The notes: generated from the letters alone by a model not told the origin. 64,000 bases of DNA from CAIWAH01 sp964602595 (GCA_964602595.1 CAZRRO010000001.1:496001-560000), one strand, 5' to 3'; shown: positions 1-8,019, numbered from the stretch's first letter. Program-made: numbers and translations.

Positions 1-1
1 G

Positions 2-1009
2 GATGCATCCAGGTTGCTGGTTGTCGATCGCGCCTCCTCCCGTTTTCAGCACCGCATGTTCCGGGACCTACCCGGCCTCCTGCGGGCCGGTGATATGTTG
101 GTGATGAACAATTCCCGCGTGATCCCGGCCCGCCTGCGGGGTTCGAAGGCGGACACCGGCGGGGAGGTGGAGATTCTCCTCCTCGAAGAGTGCGGCCCGC
201 TGGAGTGGTGGGTGTTGCTCAAGCCCGGGAAACGGGTCCGCCCCGGGTCATGGATCAATTTCAGGCACCCCAACGGCGCGAATAGCGCGGTCCGGGCGGA
301 AGTGCGGGCCAAAAACGAGGAAGGCCACTGCCAGCTGCGGTTCAGCGGCACGGAAGACGTGTTGGCCTCCGCCCGTGAGCTTGGCGAAATGCCCCTGCCC
401 CCCTACATCGGTCGGACCGAGCCGGCCGTGGGGGTGGAAGACCGCACTCGTTACCAAACTGTCTACGCCGCACACGACGGTTCGGTGGCCGCACCGACTG
501 CCGGACTGCACTTTACTCCAGGTCTGTTGGAACAACTGGGAAGTCGAGGCATTGAGACCCGGTTTGTGACCCTCCATGTCGGGGCGGGCACCTTCGCTCC
601 TATAAAAGCGGGTCGGATAGAGGATCACCGCATGCACGAGGAGCGCTACGAGATCCCGACCGGAACCGCGCAGGCGATCATCCAAGCCAAAGCGGAAGGC
701 CGCCGGGTCATCGCCGTCGGGACCACGACGACCCGAGTCCTCGAACACGTCGCACGCACGCACGGTCAGGTCGTTTCCGGTGCCGGTCGCACCCGGATTT
801 TCCTGCACCCACCTGCCCCGTTCCTCGTGATCGACGCCTTGATCACCAATTTTCACCTGCCCCAAAGCACGCTGCTCATGCTGATCAGCGCCTTCGCGGC
901 GCCGGGCGAACATCCGCGCGGACGGGACTTGGCGTTGCAGGCCTACGCCGAGGCCGTGCGGGAACGTTACCGTTTCTTCAGCTACGGCGACGCCATGTTG
1001 CTCGAATGA
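2..1009 (+). CDS. queA: S-adenosylmethionine:tRNA ribosyltransferase-isomerase, 5' end cut off by window
   Basis: QueA transfers and isomerises the ribosyl group of S-adenosylmethionine onto 7-aminomethyl-7-deazaguanine in tRNA, giving epoxyqueuosine (queuosine pathway, cytoplasm). The frame is open from base 2 and reads DASRLLVVDR, an internal QueA motif, so the first roughly 25 residues lie before the window. The TTG at 14 is therefore not the true start. Family signatures follow: MNNSRVIPARL, the GVEDRTRYQTVYA and APTAGLHFT segments, HVGAGTF, HRMHEERYEIP, VGTTTTRVLE and the C-terminal ITNFHLPQSTLLML. The gene ends with TGA, followed by a short gap to a RibD-C-type reductase on the same strand. 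Apart from the truncation nothing is unusual. Confidence 0.95.
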   Translation, partial: DASRLLVVDRASSRFQHRMFRDLPGLLRAGDMLVMNNSRVIPARLRGSKADTGGEVEILLLEECGPLEWWVLLKPGKRVRPGSWINFRHPNGANSAVRAEVRAKNEEGHCQLRFSGTEDVLASARELGEMPLPPYIGRTEPAVGVEDRTRYQTVYAAHDGSVAAPTAGLHFTPGLLEQLGSRGIETRFVTLHVGAGTFAPIKAGRIEDHRMHEERYEIPTGTAQAIIQAKAEGRRVIAVGTTTTRVLEHVARTHGQVVSGAGRTRIFLHPPAPFLVIDALITNFHLPQSTLLMLISAFAAPGEHPRGRDLALQAYAEAVRERYRFFSYGDAMLLE

Positions 1010-1091
1010 GCGCGGGCTGTGGCCCGGCCGAGCCTCAGGTCCGACACTTTTCCCGATTGGCGCGCGGCTGAATTCGGTTTTCGCTCCGCCC

Positions 1092-1835
1092 GTGGCCTCT
1101 CCCTCACCTGTTTCCAGATCGCGGCCAAATCCTTCCGGCATCCCGCGACCATTCGTCCTGATCAACATGGCGATGACCGCGGATGGGAAAATCGCCACCG
1201 CGAACCGGGCAGTCACCAGCTTCGGCAGCGCCCGGGACCTCGAACACCTTTACGAATTGCGCTCAACCGCCGACGCCATCCTGTGCGGCGCCCGCACGGT
1301 GGAGCAATCCCACGCCACGTTGGGCAACGGCCCTGACAAGTTCACCCGCCGCCGCGTCCGCGCAGGTCTCGCCCGGCATCCACTCCGCGTCGTGGTCAGC
1401 GGCTCGGGCAGCCTGTCGCCGAAGGCGGAGTTGTGGGCCGCCGATTTTTCGCCGGTCATCGTGCTGTCCACCGAGAAGGCCAGCGAAGCGCGGCTGAAAC
1501 GCCTCCGCCGCCTGGCCAGCGAAGTTTGGGTTTCGCGAGGTCGCGAGGTCGATTTTGCAGCCGCTCTGAACGCCTTGCATGACGATCATGGGGTTCGGCG
1601 CCTGCTCTCCGAAGGCGGCTCGCTGGTGAACGACGCCCTTTTCCGCGCCGGTTTGGTGGATGAGCTTCACCTGACGGTCTGCCCCGTGATCTTCGGCGGC
1701 CGCACGTCTCCCACCATAGCGGACGGGATTGGATTCCCGCGGCTCGCTGACGCGGCCCAATTGGAGCTGAAGTCGTTGAAGCGAGTCGGGAACGAACTTT
1801 TCCTCGTCTATCGCTCGGCCCGTTCGGTCGCGTGA
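1092..1835 (+). CDS. RibD C-terminal-type (dihydrofolate-reductase-fold) reductase, stand-alone
   Basis: The protein is 247 residues. It matches the reductase half of RibD, which reduces the ribosyl group of the pyrimidine intermediate in riboflavin synthesis with NADPH. Visible signatures are VLINMAMTADGKIA near residue 21, ADAILCGARTVEQ near 57, LLSEGGSLVNDALF near 173 and VDELHLTVCPVIFGG near 192. The N-terminal zinc deaminase half of bifunctional RibD is absent, so this is a single-domain reductase that may serve riboflavin synthesis or another pyrimidine or pterin substrate. The start is GTG at 1092. It follows queA on the same strand with an 82-base gap and converges with the glcF-like gene, abutting it directly. 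Confidence 0.85.
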   Translation: MASPSPVSRSRPNPSGIPRPFVLINMAMTADGKIATANRAVTSFGSARDLEHLYELRSTADAILCGARTVEQSHATLGNGPDKFTRRRVRAGLARHPLRVVVSGSGSLSPKAELWAADFSPVIVLSTEKASEARLKRLRRLASEVWVSRGREVDFAAALNALHDDHGVRRLLSEGGSLVNDALFRAGLVDELHLTVCPVIFGGRTSPTIADGIGFPRLADAAQLELKSLKRVGNELFLVYRSARSVA

Positions 1836-3149
1836 TTAGCGGCGGTAGGCCTCGGCCAGCAGCGTGATCGGGTGCACCACGCGCAATTCGACGCCGCGCT
1901 GTTTGCAGCCATTGATCAGTTGGAGCAGGCAACCGGGATTGCCCGTCGCCACCGTGGTGGCCCGGCTCGCGATGACGTGATTCATCTTCCGTTCGAGCAA
2001 CTGACCCGCCATCTCCGGCTGCGTCAGATTGTAAATGCCCGCACTCCCGCAGCACCAATTGGATTCCGCCAATTCGACCAGCTTGAGATTTGGAATCGCC
2101 TTCAGCAATTGCCGGGGCTGGGCGGTAATCTTCTGCCCGTGGCACAGATGGCAGCTCTCGTGGTAGGTGACGACCTGCTCCGGCTGGCTTTTCGGCGCCG
2201 GAACAATTCCGATTTCACCCAGCCATTCGTGAATGTCCTTCACTTTGCGATCCCACTCGTGGGCACGGGCCAAGTAGGCCAGATCATCGGCGAGCAGCTT
2301 CGCGTAGTGCTTAAGGTGCGAACCGCATCCGCCGGCATTAGTGATGATCGCGTCAAACTGGTCCGGCGGAAACTGGTCAATGTTCCGCCGCGCCAACTGC
2401 TGGGCGAGCGTCCATTCACCGTTGTGTGCGTGCAACGAACCGCAGCAATTCTGGGCCGGCGGGGTAACCACTTCGCACCCGTTGCGCACCAACACTTCGA
2501 CCGTGTCGCGGTTCACGCTCGCAAAGGTCAGGTCCTGCGCGCAGCCCGTCAGCATCGCCACCCGGAAACGGCGCTCGGCATACGCCGCGGTCAACGGTGC
2601 AATCAGGTCCGCCGAAAACTCGGCTTCCACCTCGGGGGTCATCGCCTCCAGTTCACGCAACCGCTTGGGCAGGAGGTTCAGCACGCCGCTGCGTCGAACG
2701 AAACCCTGCAAGCCCGTGTCCTGCCAGAGCCGCATCGCCCGCCCGAGCAACTGGAGCCGGCTCAGATCCATGAACAGCCAGCCGACCGTGAATGAGCGGA
2801 TCGCGGACCGTTTCGGCGATTTCAGCACGCCCGATGCCTCGGCCTCGGCCCGAGCGTGCTCGAACAACTCGGCATAGTTCACGCCGGCCGGACAGGCGGT
2901 CATGCAGGCGAGGCAACCGAGGCAGAAATACATCTCGTCCGCGAACTCCTTGGTCGGCCCCAGCCGCTCGTCCGCGATGGCGCGCATCAACGAGATGCGT
3001 CCGCGCGGGGAATTCCGCTCCAGCTTCGTCGCGTCGTAGGTTGGACACGTCGGCAGGCAGAGCCCGCAGTGCATGCACTGCTGGACCACGGAATAATCGA
3101 GGTCCTTGAGATGCGACGAACGGGCGGACTGGCTAGGCAACGCGGTCAT
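1836..3149 (-). CDS. glcF: Glycolate oxidase iron-sulfur subunit-like (GlcF family) protein
   Basis: This 437-residue protein has two N-terminal 4Fe-4S motifs, CMHCGLCLPTCP and CLGCLACMTACP, followed by two cysteine-rich CCG domains with NCCGSLHAHNG and WCCGSAGIYNL. That is the architecture of GlcF, the electron-transfer subunit of membrane-associated glycolate oxidase, and of related lactate or glycerol-3-phosphate oxidoreductase subunits. The ATG at 3149 is preferred to an upstream TTG because it sits just before the conserved region. No Shine-Dalgarno sequence is visible. The flavoprotein partner GlcD is not in the window, so the substrate is inferred from family alone. It converges with the RibD-C gene and lies downstream of a TIM-barrel gene on the same strand. 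Confidence 0.9.
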   Translation of the reverse strand: MTALPSQSARSSHLKDLDYSVVQQCMHCGLCLPTCPTYDATKLERNSPRGRISLMRAIADERLGPTKEFADEMYFCLGCLACMTACPAGVNYAELFEHARAEAEASGVLKSPKRSAIRSFTVGWLFMDLSRLQLLGRAMRLWQDTGLQGFVRRSGVLNLLPKRLRELEAMTPEVEAEFSADLIAPLTAAYAERRFRVAMLTGCAQDLTFASVNRDTVEVLVRNGCEVVTPPAQNCCGSLHAHNGEWTLAQQLARRNIDQFPPDQFDAIITNAGGCGSHLKHYAKLLADDLAYLARAHEWDRKVKDIHEWLGEIGIVPAPKSQPEQVVTYHESCHLCHGQKITAQPRQLLKAIPNLKLVELAESNWCCGSAGIYNLTQPEMAGQLLERKMNHVIASRATTVATGNPGCLLQLINGCKQRGVELRVVHPITLLAEAYRR

Positions 3150-3242
3150 GGATGAACGGCGGCCGCAGGTTCGCGGACGAACGCCCGGCGGGGAAACCAA
3201 ATTCCGTTCTCGGCACCGAATCGATCACTGCCGCTCCCGGCG

Positions 3243-4319
3243 TCAGCCCTTCGCGCCAAGGCCGATTTCCTCCCGGAGGAAGCGAAGGCTGCGGGCCAGT
3301 TCGCCTTCCTGCCGCTCGCGGTCGGAGATGGCTTCTTTCGGGACCGGTTTGCCGCGCTTGGCCAAGGCGAGGAACTTCGCCAGTTCCACCGCCGGCTTCT
3401 TGGGAAAGGCGTCAAGGAACGTGCCGTCGAGATATGGGAATTCGACGGCGAATCCGCCAATGGTCTCGACGTTGACGGCCACGCCTGGACAGATCTGGGC
3501 AAAACGCGCGAAGTAGGCTTTCCAATCCACGCAGCCACCCTCGCCAAAGGCCGTCCACTGGACCGAGGCTCCCTTTGGCGTTTCCCAAATGGCGGAATCG
3601 CGCAGGCTAGTCGTCAGCGCGTAGGGCCCAAGCTTCTCCAAGGAATCCAGCGGGTCTTCCAGCGTCCAAACGGCGTTGCCATTATCCATGTTCGCCCCGA
3701 CCCAATCCTTGCCCGCCGCCTCGATGAGCGAGATCAACTCCGTGGCCGTCATGTCGCCGGCATGGTTTTCAATGGCCACCTTGACCCCGGAATCGAGCGC
3801 CAGACTGCGCTGCGACTTGAGCACCTTCACCGTGTCCTCGATGCGCGCCTCAATTCCACCCGGCGTGCGGCGATCTTCGCGGGCTCCTAAAACGACGCGG
3901 AACGCGAAAGAACCGAGCGCCTTGGAAAGCTGGATACCCAAAGCCAAATGTTCCTCGGCCGTGCCCCAGTCTTTTTTGAACGTCTTGGACGTCGGGCAAA
4001 TGCTCCAGGAACCCAGGAGCAATTCGATGCCCTTGTCGGCGGCGTAGGCGCGCAATTCGGCCGCGTCCTTGACCTCCTTTGAGCCCAAAGCCGGCAAGTC
4101 GGTGATGAAGAGCGTGTCCAGGTTCAGCTTGGCCGCGTAATCCACCAGGTCGCGTCCCTTCAGCCCGAGGACCCGCACCGCGAAATTATCCATGCCGAGC
4201 TTGATGCGTTTGCCGTTGCGATCGAGCAGCGGCGCGGCGGCGGCCCGAACGGGCAGTGTGGTGGCCGCCAGTCCGGCGGCGGCGAGCGAAGCGGTGGCGA
4301 GGAAGTCGCGGCGGTTCAT
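3243..4319 (-). CDS. Tat-exported sugar phosphate isomerase/epimerase-like TIM-barrel protein
   Basis: The protein is 358 residues. It opens with a twin-arginine leader (MNRRDFLATASLAAAGLAAT) that predicts export, followed by a xylose-isomerase-like TIM barrel. Recognisable barrel segments are KLGMDNFAVRVLG, NLDTLFITDLPAL, VKVAIENHAGDMTATE (a likely metal-ligand Glu and His), GANMDNGNAVWTLEDP and VNVETIGGFAVEFPYLDG. This family of exported isomerase-like proteins is abundant in Planctomycetes and Verrucomicrobia, where substrates are mostly unknown. An upstream in-frame ATG would add 18 residues before the Tat signal, so I place the start at 4319. Sugar isomerase or epimerase activity is inferred from family only. 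Confidence 0.82.
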   Translation of the reverse strand: MNRRDFLATASLAAAGLAATTLPVRAAAAPLLDRNGKRIKLGMDNFAVRVLGLKGRDLVDYAAKLNLDTLFITDLPALGSKEVKDAAELRAYAADKGIELLLGSWSICPTSKTFKKDWGTAEEHLALGIQLSKALGSFAFRVVLGAREDRRTPGGIEARIEDTVKVLKSQRSLALDSGVKVAIENHAGDMTATELISLIEAAGKDWVGANMDNGNAVWTLEDPLDSLEKLGPYALTTSLRDSAIWETPKGASVQWTAFGEGGCVDWKAYFARFAQICPGVAVNVETIGGFAVEFPYLDGTFLDAFPKKPAVELAKFLALAKRGKPVPKEAISDRERQEGELARSLRFLREEIGLGAKG

Positions 4320-4395
4320 AGGAAAATGGTGGAGCGGTTGTCGCACGCAGGACGCCGGGGACGCAAGCGGCACGGCTCAGCCAGCCGGAACCACT

Positions 4396-4797
4396 TCAAC
4401 CCGGGCGCGCAAACGGCCGCCGGAAAGCCTGCTCGAAATCGTAGCCTCCCTGGAAATCTTCCCGGCGATCTTCGTCGGTTTTCGAGAGAATCTGGGCGTC
4501 GATCATGTTGAACACGATTTCACCCACGTCCTCGCAACGCCGGATACCCCACTCTTCCAGCACGCAATAGGTCATCGGCCCGAACTGGTTCAGCGCCAGC
4601 CGCCGCACGCCGTCGAGCAATTCCTGCCCGGAAACATGCTGACCCTTACGCGGTTGGACCGCGGCGACCGCCTCGTTCTGAAGGGTGTCGCGCGTGAAAT
4701 CCAGCGCGTCCCGCACGAAATGGTAGGCCCCGCGGGCATAGCGCGCATCGCGCGCCAGCAACGGGTCCAAGGCCGAATCAAAGTCAACGGCGGACAT
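4396..4797 (-). CDS. Minf_1886-type conserved protein (Verrucomicrobia/Planctomycetes-restricted family)
   Basis: This 133-residue soluble protein of unknown function resembles the Plancto_Ver/Minf_1886 family. Characteristic stretches are GAYHFVRDALDFT, VSGQELLDGVRRLALNQFG, VLEEWGIRRCEDVGEIVFN and the acidic KTDEDRREDFQGGYDF near the C-terminus. The start at 4797 gives MSAVDFDSALDPLL, typical for the family. The longer reading to 4869 would overlap the small membrane-protein gene. It is the third gene of a tight minus-strand run, leuS then a small membrane protein then this, with a 2-base gap before it. I know of no established function. Confidence 0.75.
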   Translation of the reverse strand: MSAVDFDSALDPLLARDARYARGAYHFVRDALDFTRDTLQNEAVAAVQPRKGQHVSGQELLDGVRRLALNQFGPMTYCVLEEWGIRRCEDVGEIVFNMIDAQILSKTDEDRREDFQGGYDFEQAFRRPFARPG

Positions 4798-4799
4798 GG

Positions 4800-4946
4800 C
4801 TAACGGGTTCCTCCTTCCGCCGCCCCGGGCAGTGGTGCAAGCGGCCGGGGCGGCTGCATCCGCAGCCACATCTTCCCCGCCAAGCCAGAAATCAACAGGA
4901 CAAGGAAGACCAACAGCACCCAGATTTCCTGTTTCGTCATGCGCAT
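4800..4946 (-). CDS. Small single-pass membrane protein of unknown function
   Basis: This short gene between leuS and the Minf_1886-type gene encodes about 48 residues, MRMTKQEIWVLLVFLVLLIS followed by a basic, proline-rich tail. The hydrophobic segment at residues 9-23 should cross the membrane once. ATGs at 4946 and 4940 and a longer reading from 4991 are all possible. It sits 58 bases after leuS and its stop is 2 bases from the next start, which supports a co-transcribed real gene. I do not recognise a family. Confidence 0.5.
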   Translation of the reverse strand: MRMTKQEIWVLLVFLVLLISGLAGKMWLRMQPPRPLAPLPGAAEGGTR

Positions 4947-5004
4947 CACCGGCGGGAAGCCTAGCAAGCCAAGGGCGATTCGTGAACCCATCTCTGCTTC
5001 CGGT

Positions 5005-8000
5005 TCAGGCGACCACCAAGTTCACCATCTTCTTGGGCACGACAATGACCTTCTTGATCGCCTTGCCCTCGAGGAACGGTTGCACTTTGGGAGCCGCCTT
5101 GGCCGCCGCTTCCAGCGCGGCGTTGTCGGCGTCCGCCGCCACCCGGATCACGTCGCGCATCTTGCCGTTCACTGAGACTGGCAGTTCGACTTCGCTCTCC
5201 ACCAGCAGCGCAGGGTCAAATGCTGGCCACGGCTCATAACTCAGGCTCGGCGTGACCTGTTCCAAGTGGAGATGCAGTTTGTGCCACAATTCCTCGCAAA
5301 TGTGCGGCGCGAACGGCGCCAGCAATTGCAGGAACGTCCGGAGGACGCCGGCAGGCTTCACGTCCCAAGTCATGGCCTCGTTCGTGAACACCATCATCGC
5401 GGAGATGGCGGTATTGAAACGCATGCCTTCGAGGTCCTCGGTGACTTTTTTGATGCAGGCGTGCAAGGTTTTGGCCTGTGCCGGCTTAGCCGCCAGGTCG
5501 CGGATGGTGGCGGCCAGCCTCACCTGCGCGAGGAACTCTTCGCCCCGCTCGGGTTGGGCAGTGAGGTTCTGCTCGAACTCTTCGTAGGACTGTTCGTCCA
5601 CAAACATGCGCCAAACCCGGCCAAGGAAGCGGTAAACGCCTTCGACGCCCCGGGTATTCCACGGTTTCGTCTCCTGCAATGGCCCCATGAACATCTCGTA
5701 GAGCCGAAAGGCGTCCGCGCCGTATTCCGCGAGGACGTCATCGGGATTGACGACGTTGCCGCGGGACTTGGACATCTTCTGGCCGTCTTCGCCGAGGATC
5801 AGGCCCTGGTTGACCAGCTTGAAGAACGGCTCGGCGGTGGAGACGTGGCCGAGATCGAAGAGGACCTTGTGCCAGAACCGGGCGTAAAGCAGGTGCAGCA
5901 CGGCGTGCTCGGTGCCGCCGACATACAAGTCCACTCCGGGAGTGGACTTGGCAGATGGGGAACCGGAGATCGGAGATGGGGCGGAACCCATCCAGTAGCT
6001 TTCCACGTCGCGGTTCACGAAGGCGGTGCCGTTCTTGGCGTCCAGGTAGCGGAGGTAATACCAGCACGAGCCGGCCCACTGGGGCATGGTATTGGTCTCG
6101 CGGATGGAACCGTCGGGCAGATGGAGCCAGTCCTTGGCGCGGGCCAACGGGGGCTCGCCGCTCGCCGTGGGCTTGTAGTCTTCGAGCGTGGGCGGAAGCA
6201 GCGGCAGCGCGCTTTCGGGCAACGCTTCGTGGTAGAGGTTCCCGGCATCGTCCTTCTTCCAGATGATGGGGAAGGGTTCGCCCCAATAGCGCTGACGGCT
6301 GAAGAGCCAGTCGCGCAGCTTGAAGTTGACCGTCTTCAGGCCGAGGCCCTTGGCCTCCAGCCAGGCGGTGATCTTCTTCTTGGCTTCGGCGGTGGGGAGG
6401 CCGTTGATGCCCGGATCATCTGGGTAACGGTCAAGATACTCCTTCTGAGCGTTCAACGCGTTCGCTTTCAGCTGAGGATTGTTTAAGGACAGCGACCATT
6501 CGGGCATTCTAGGCGGAGAACTGATCGCAACGCCCTCATCACATTGGGCTTTCTCCCAAGTCTCCGTTGACGTGTCGATTCCTCCCATGCCTGGCTGCGG
6601 AGGTGGTGCCACAACCATCACGATCGGAAGATTGAACTTTCTCGCGAACTCGAAGTCCCGCTCGTCATGTGCCGGCACGGCCATGATCGCGCCGGTGCCG
6701 TAGGTCGCGAGGACGTAGTCGGCGATCCAGATGGGGATCTTCTCGCCGTTGACCGGGTTGATGGCGTAGGCGCCGGTCCAGACGCCGGTCTTGTCCTTGG
6801 CCAGCTCCGTGCGCTCCATGTCGGACTTGGTGGCGGCGAATTCCTGATACTGCTGCACCGCTGCTGCCTGTTCGGGCGTGGTGATCTGGCTGAGCAGCTT
6901 GTGCTCAGGCGACAGAACCATGTAGGTCGCGCCGAAGAGCGTGTCGGGCCGGGTGGTGAATACGCGGATTTTGGGAGCAGATGCCTGATGCCCGATGCCG
7001 GATGCCGGAGCGGCGCTTCCGGCATCCGGGATCTGGGATCCGGCATCGGCCACCACAAAGTCCACCTCGGCGCCTTCCGACTTCCCGATCCAGTTCCGCT
7101 GCATTTCCTTCAGCGAGTCGGACCAGTCGATGGTGTCCAGATCAGCCAGCAGCTTCTCGGCGAAGGCGGTGATGCGGAGCATCCATTGGCGCATCGGCTT
7201 GCGGATGACGGGGAACCCGCCCACCTCGCTCTTGCCGTCGATGACTTCCTCGTTGGCCAGCACGGTGCCCAACTCGGGGCACCAGTTGACCGGCGCTTCG
7301 CTGACGTAGGCTAGGCGCTTGGAGTCGCGATAGGCGCGACGGCGGTCTTCCAATGTGCTGCCATCCGTCCCGGTGGCAGTTCCATTTTGAATGGAGCTTC
7401 CGGCGGGACGCGCGGAAGCACTTTGCTCCAGCTCCGGCGGATACTTCAGCGTGCTGATCGGCTCGGCCTTGTTCGTGGCCGGGTTGAACCAGGAATTGTA
7501 GATCTGGAGGAAGATCCATTGGGTCCACTTGAAATACTCGGGATCGGTCGTGGCGACTTCGCGGGTCCAATCGTAGCTGAAGCCGAGCGATTTAATCTGG
7601 CGGGTGAAGTTCGCGATGTTCGCCTCCGTCGTGACGCGCGGATGCTGGCCGGTCTTCACCGCGTATTGCTCGGCGGGCAGACCGAAGGAGTCCCAGCCCA
7701 TCGGGTGCAGGACGTTTTTGCCCTGAGACCGGCGGAAGCGCGCGAGGATGTCGGTGGCGGTGTAGCCCTCGGGATGGCCGACGTGCAGGCCGGCGCCGGA
7801 GGGATACGGGAACATGTCGAGGATGTAGAACTTCCCCGGAGCCTGGCCGCTGGCGATCTTGGCCGGGCCAAGCGCGTCGGCTCCGTGGCGGACGGTGAAC
7901 GGATGCGCCGCGGGCAGGACGTCGCCCGGATTCCAGGCGCGGAATGCCTGCTGGGTCTCCCACTGGCGCTGCCAGCGGGCTTCAAACTGCGGGAAAGGAA

Positions 8001-8019
8001 ACTGATTTCGGCCGGCCAT
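5005..8019 (-). CDS. leuS: Leucyl-tRNA synthetase with unusual in-frame insertions
   Basis: LeuRS charges tRNA-Leu with leucine in the cytoplasm. The class I HIGH-type motif is in YPSGAGLHVGHPEGY (HVGH at residues 79-82), the LRDWLFSRQRYWGEPFPI segment follows the CP1 editing domain, and KMSKS lies near residue 750. At 1004 residues it is clearly longer than typical bacterial LeuRS (about 810-880). The excess sits in several low-complexity or foreign-looking stretches: about residues 195-223 (around ARPAGSSIQNGTATGTDGS), 320-348 (ADAGSQIPDAGSAAPASGIG), 501-536 (RMPEWSLSLNNPQLKANAL) and 675-693 (GSAPSPISGSPSAKSTPG). Two of these coincide with palindromic DNA repeats. No frame is broken, so the enzyme is probably functional. 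It leads the minus-strand run with the two small genes downstream. Confidence 0.97.
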   Translation of the reverse strand: MAGRNQFPFPQFEARWQRQWETQQAFRAWNPGDVLPAAHPFTVRHGADALGPAKIASGQAPGKFYILDMFPYPSGAGLHVGHPEGYTATDILARFRRSQGKNVLHPMGWDSFGLPAEQYAVKTGQHPRVTTEANIANFTRQIKSLGFSYDWTREVATTDPEYFKWTQWIFLQIYNSWFNPATNKAEPISTLKYPPELEQSASARPAGSSIQNGTATGTDGSTLEDRRRAYRDSKRLAYVSEAPVNWCPELGTVLANEEVIDGKSEVGGFPVIRKPMRQWMLRITAFAEKLLADLDTIDWSDSLKEMQRNWIGKSEGAEVDFVVADAGSQIPDAGSAAPASGIGHQASAPKIRVFTTRPDTLFGATYMVLSPEHKLLSQITTPEQAAAVQQYQEFAATKSDMERTELAKDKTGVWTGAYAINPVNGEKIPIWIADYVLATYGTGAIMAVPAHDERDFEFARKFNLPIVMVVAPPPQPGMGGIDTSTETWEKAQCDEGVAISSPPRMPEWSLSLNNPQLKANALNAQKEYLDRYPDDPGINGLPTAEAKKKITAWLEAKGLGLKTVNFKLRDWLFSRQRYWGEPFPIIWKKDDAGNLYHEALPESALPLLPPTLEDYKPTASGEPPLARAKDWLHLPDGSIRETNTMPQWAGSCWYYLRYLDAKNGTAFVNRDVESYWMGSAPSPISGSPSAKSTPGVDLYVGGTEHAVLHLLYARFWHKVLFDLGHVSTAEPFFKLVNQGLILGEDGQKMSKSRGNVVNPDDVLAEYGADAFRLYEMFMGPLQETKPWNTRGVEGVYRFLGRVWRMFVDEQSYEEFEQNLTAQPERGEEFLAQVRLAATIRDLAAKPAQAKTLHACIKKVTEDLEGMRFNTAISAMMVFTNEAMTWDVKPAGVLRTFLQLLAPFAPHICEELWHKLHLHLEQVTPSLSYEPWPAFDPALLVESEVELPVSVNGKMRDVIRVAADADNAALEAAAKAAPKVQPFLEGKAIKKVIVVPKKMVNLVVA
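5940..5993 (-). repeat. Short repetitive insertion in the conserved catalytic core of leuS
   Basis: The segment encodes GSAPSPISGSPSAKSTPG between SYWM and VDLYVGGTEHAVLHLLYARF, where LeuRS proteins normally read W(M/Y)PVDLY without interruption. The DNA carries two similar GGAGATsGGrGATGGGG-like iterations. An insertion at this well-conserved junction is striking, and it makes repeat capture more likely than gradual drift. Confidence 0.5.
6412..6512 (-). other. Non-palindromic extra segment inside leuS
   Basis: Between VAISSPPR and INGLPTAEAKKKI, LeuRS residues of about 501-536 form an additional segment (MPEWSLSLNNPQLKANALNA onward) not expected in this family, where a GEGVAINS-type motif usually leads almost directly into DGLPTAEFKKKI. 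By eye its DNA is less GC-rich than the flanking gene and has no obvious hairpin, unlike the two hairpin-bearing inserts. Origin unknown. Confidence 0.4.
6975..7057 (-). repeat. Palindromic repeat-like insertion inside leuS
   Basis: A perfect 10-base inverted repeat, CGGATGCCGG (6999-7008) and CCGGCATCCG (7019-7028), is flanked by further GATGCC and GGATC iterations on both sides. It encodes the Ala/Gly/Ser/Pro-rich peptide around residues 320-348 of LeuRS, between the conserved EGAEVDFVV and IRVFTTRPDTLFGATY segments, which are normally nearly adjacent. It looks like an interspersed palindromic element tolerated in the editing-domain region. Confidence 0.6.
7345..7436 (-). repeat. Hairpin-rich repeat-like insertion inside leuS
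   Basis: Three hairpins stand side by side: CTGCCA (7358-7363) with TGGCAG (7374-7379), TCCATT (7381-7386) with AATGGA (7390-7395), and GCTTCCG (7396-7402) with CGGAAGC (7413-7419). The coded peptide (around residues 195-223) has no counterpart in ordinary LeuRS, where the text should run directly into the DSKRLAYVSEAPVNWCPELGT region. The nested hairpins suggest a small interspersed palindromic element that landed in frame. The exact boundaries are estimated. Confidence 0.6.

Noticed and set aside
5266..6486. 406-codon open frame on + strand opposite leuS
   Set aside because: It is antisense to strongly conserved LeuRS text. Long open antisense frames are expected here from the high GC content.
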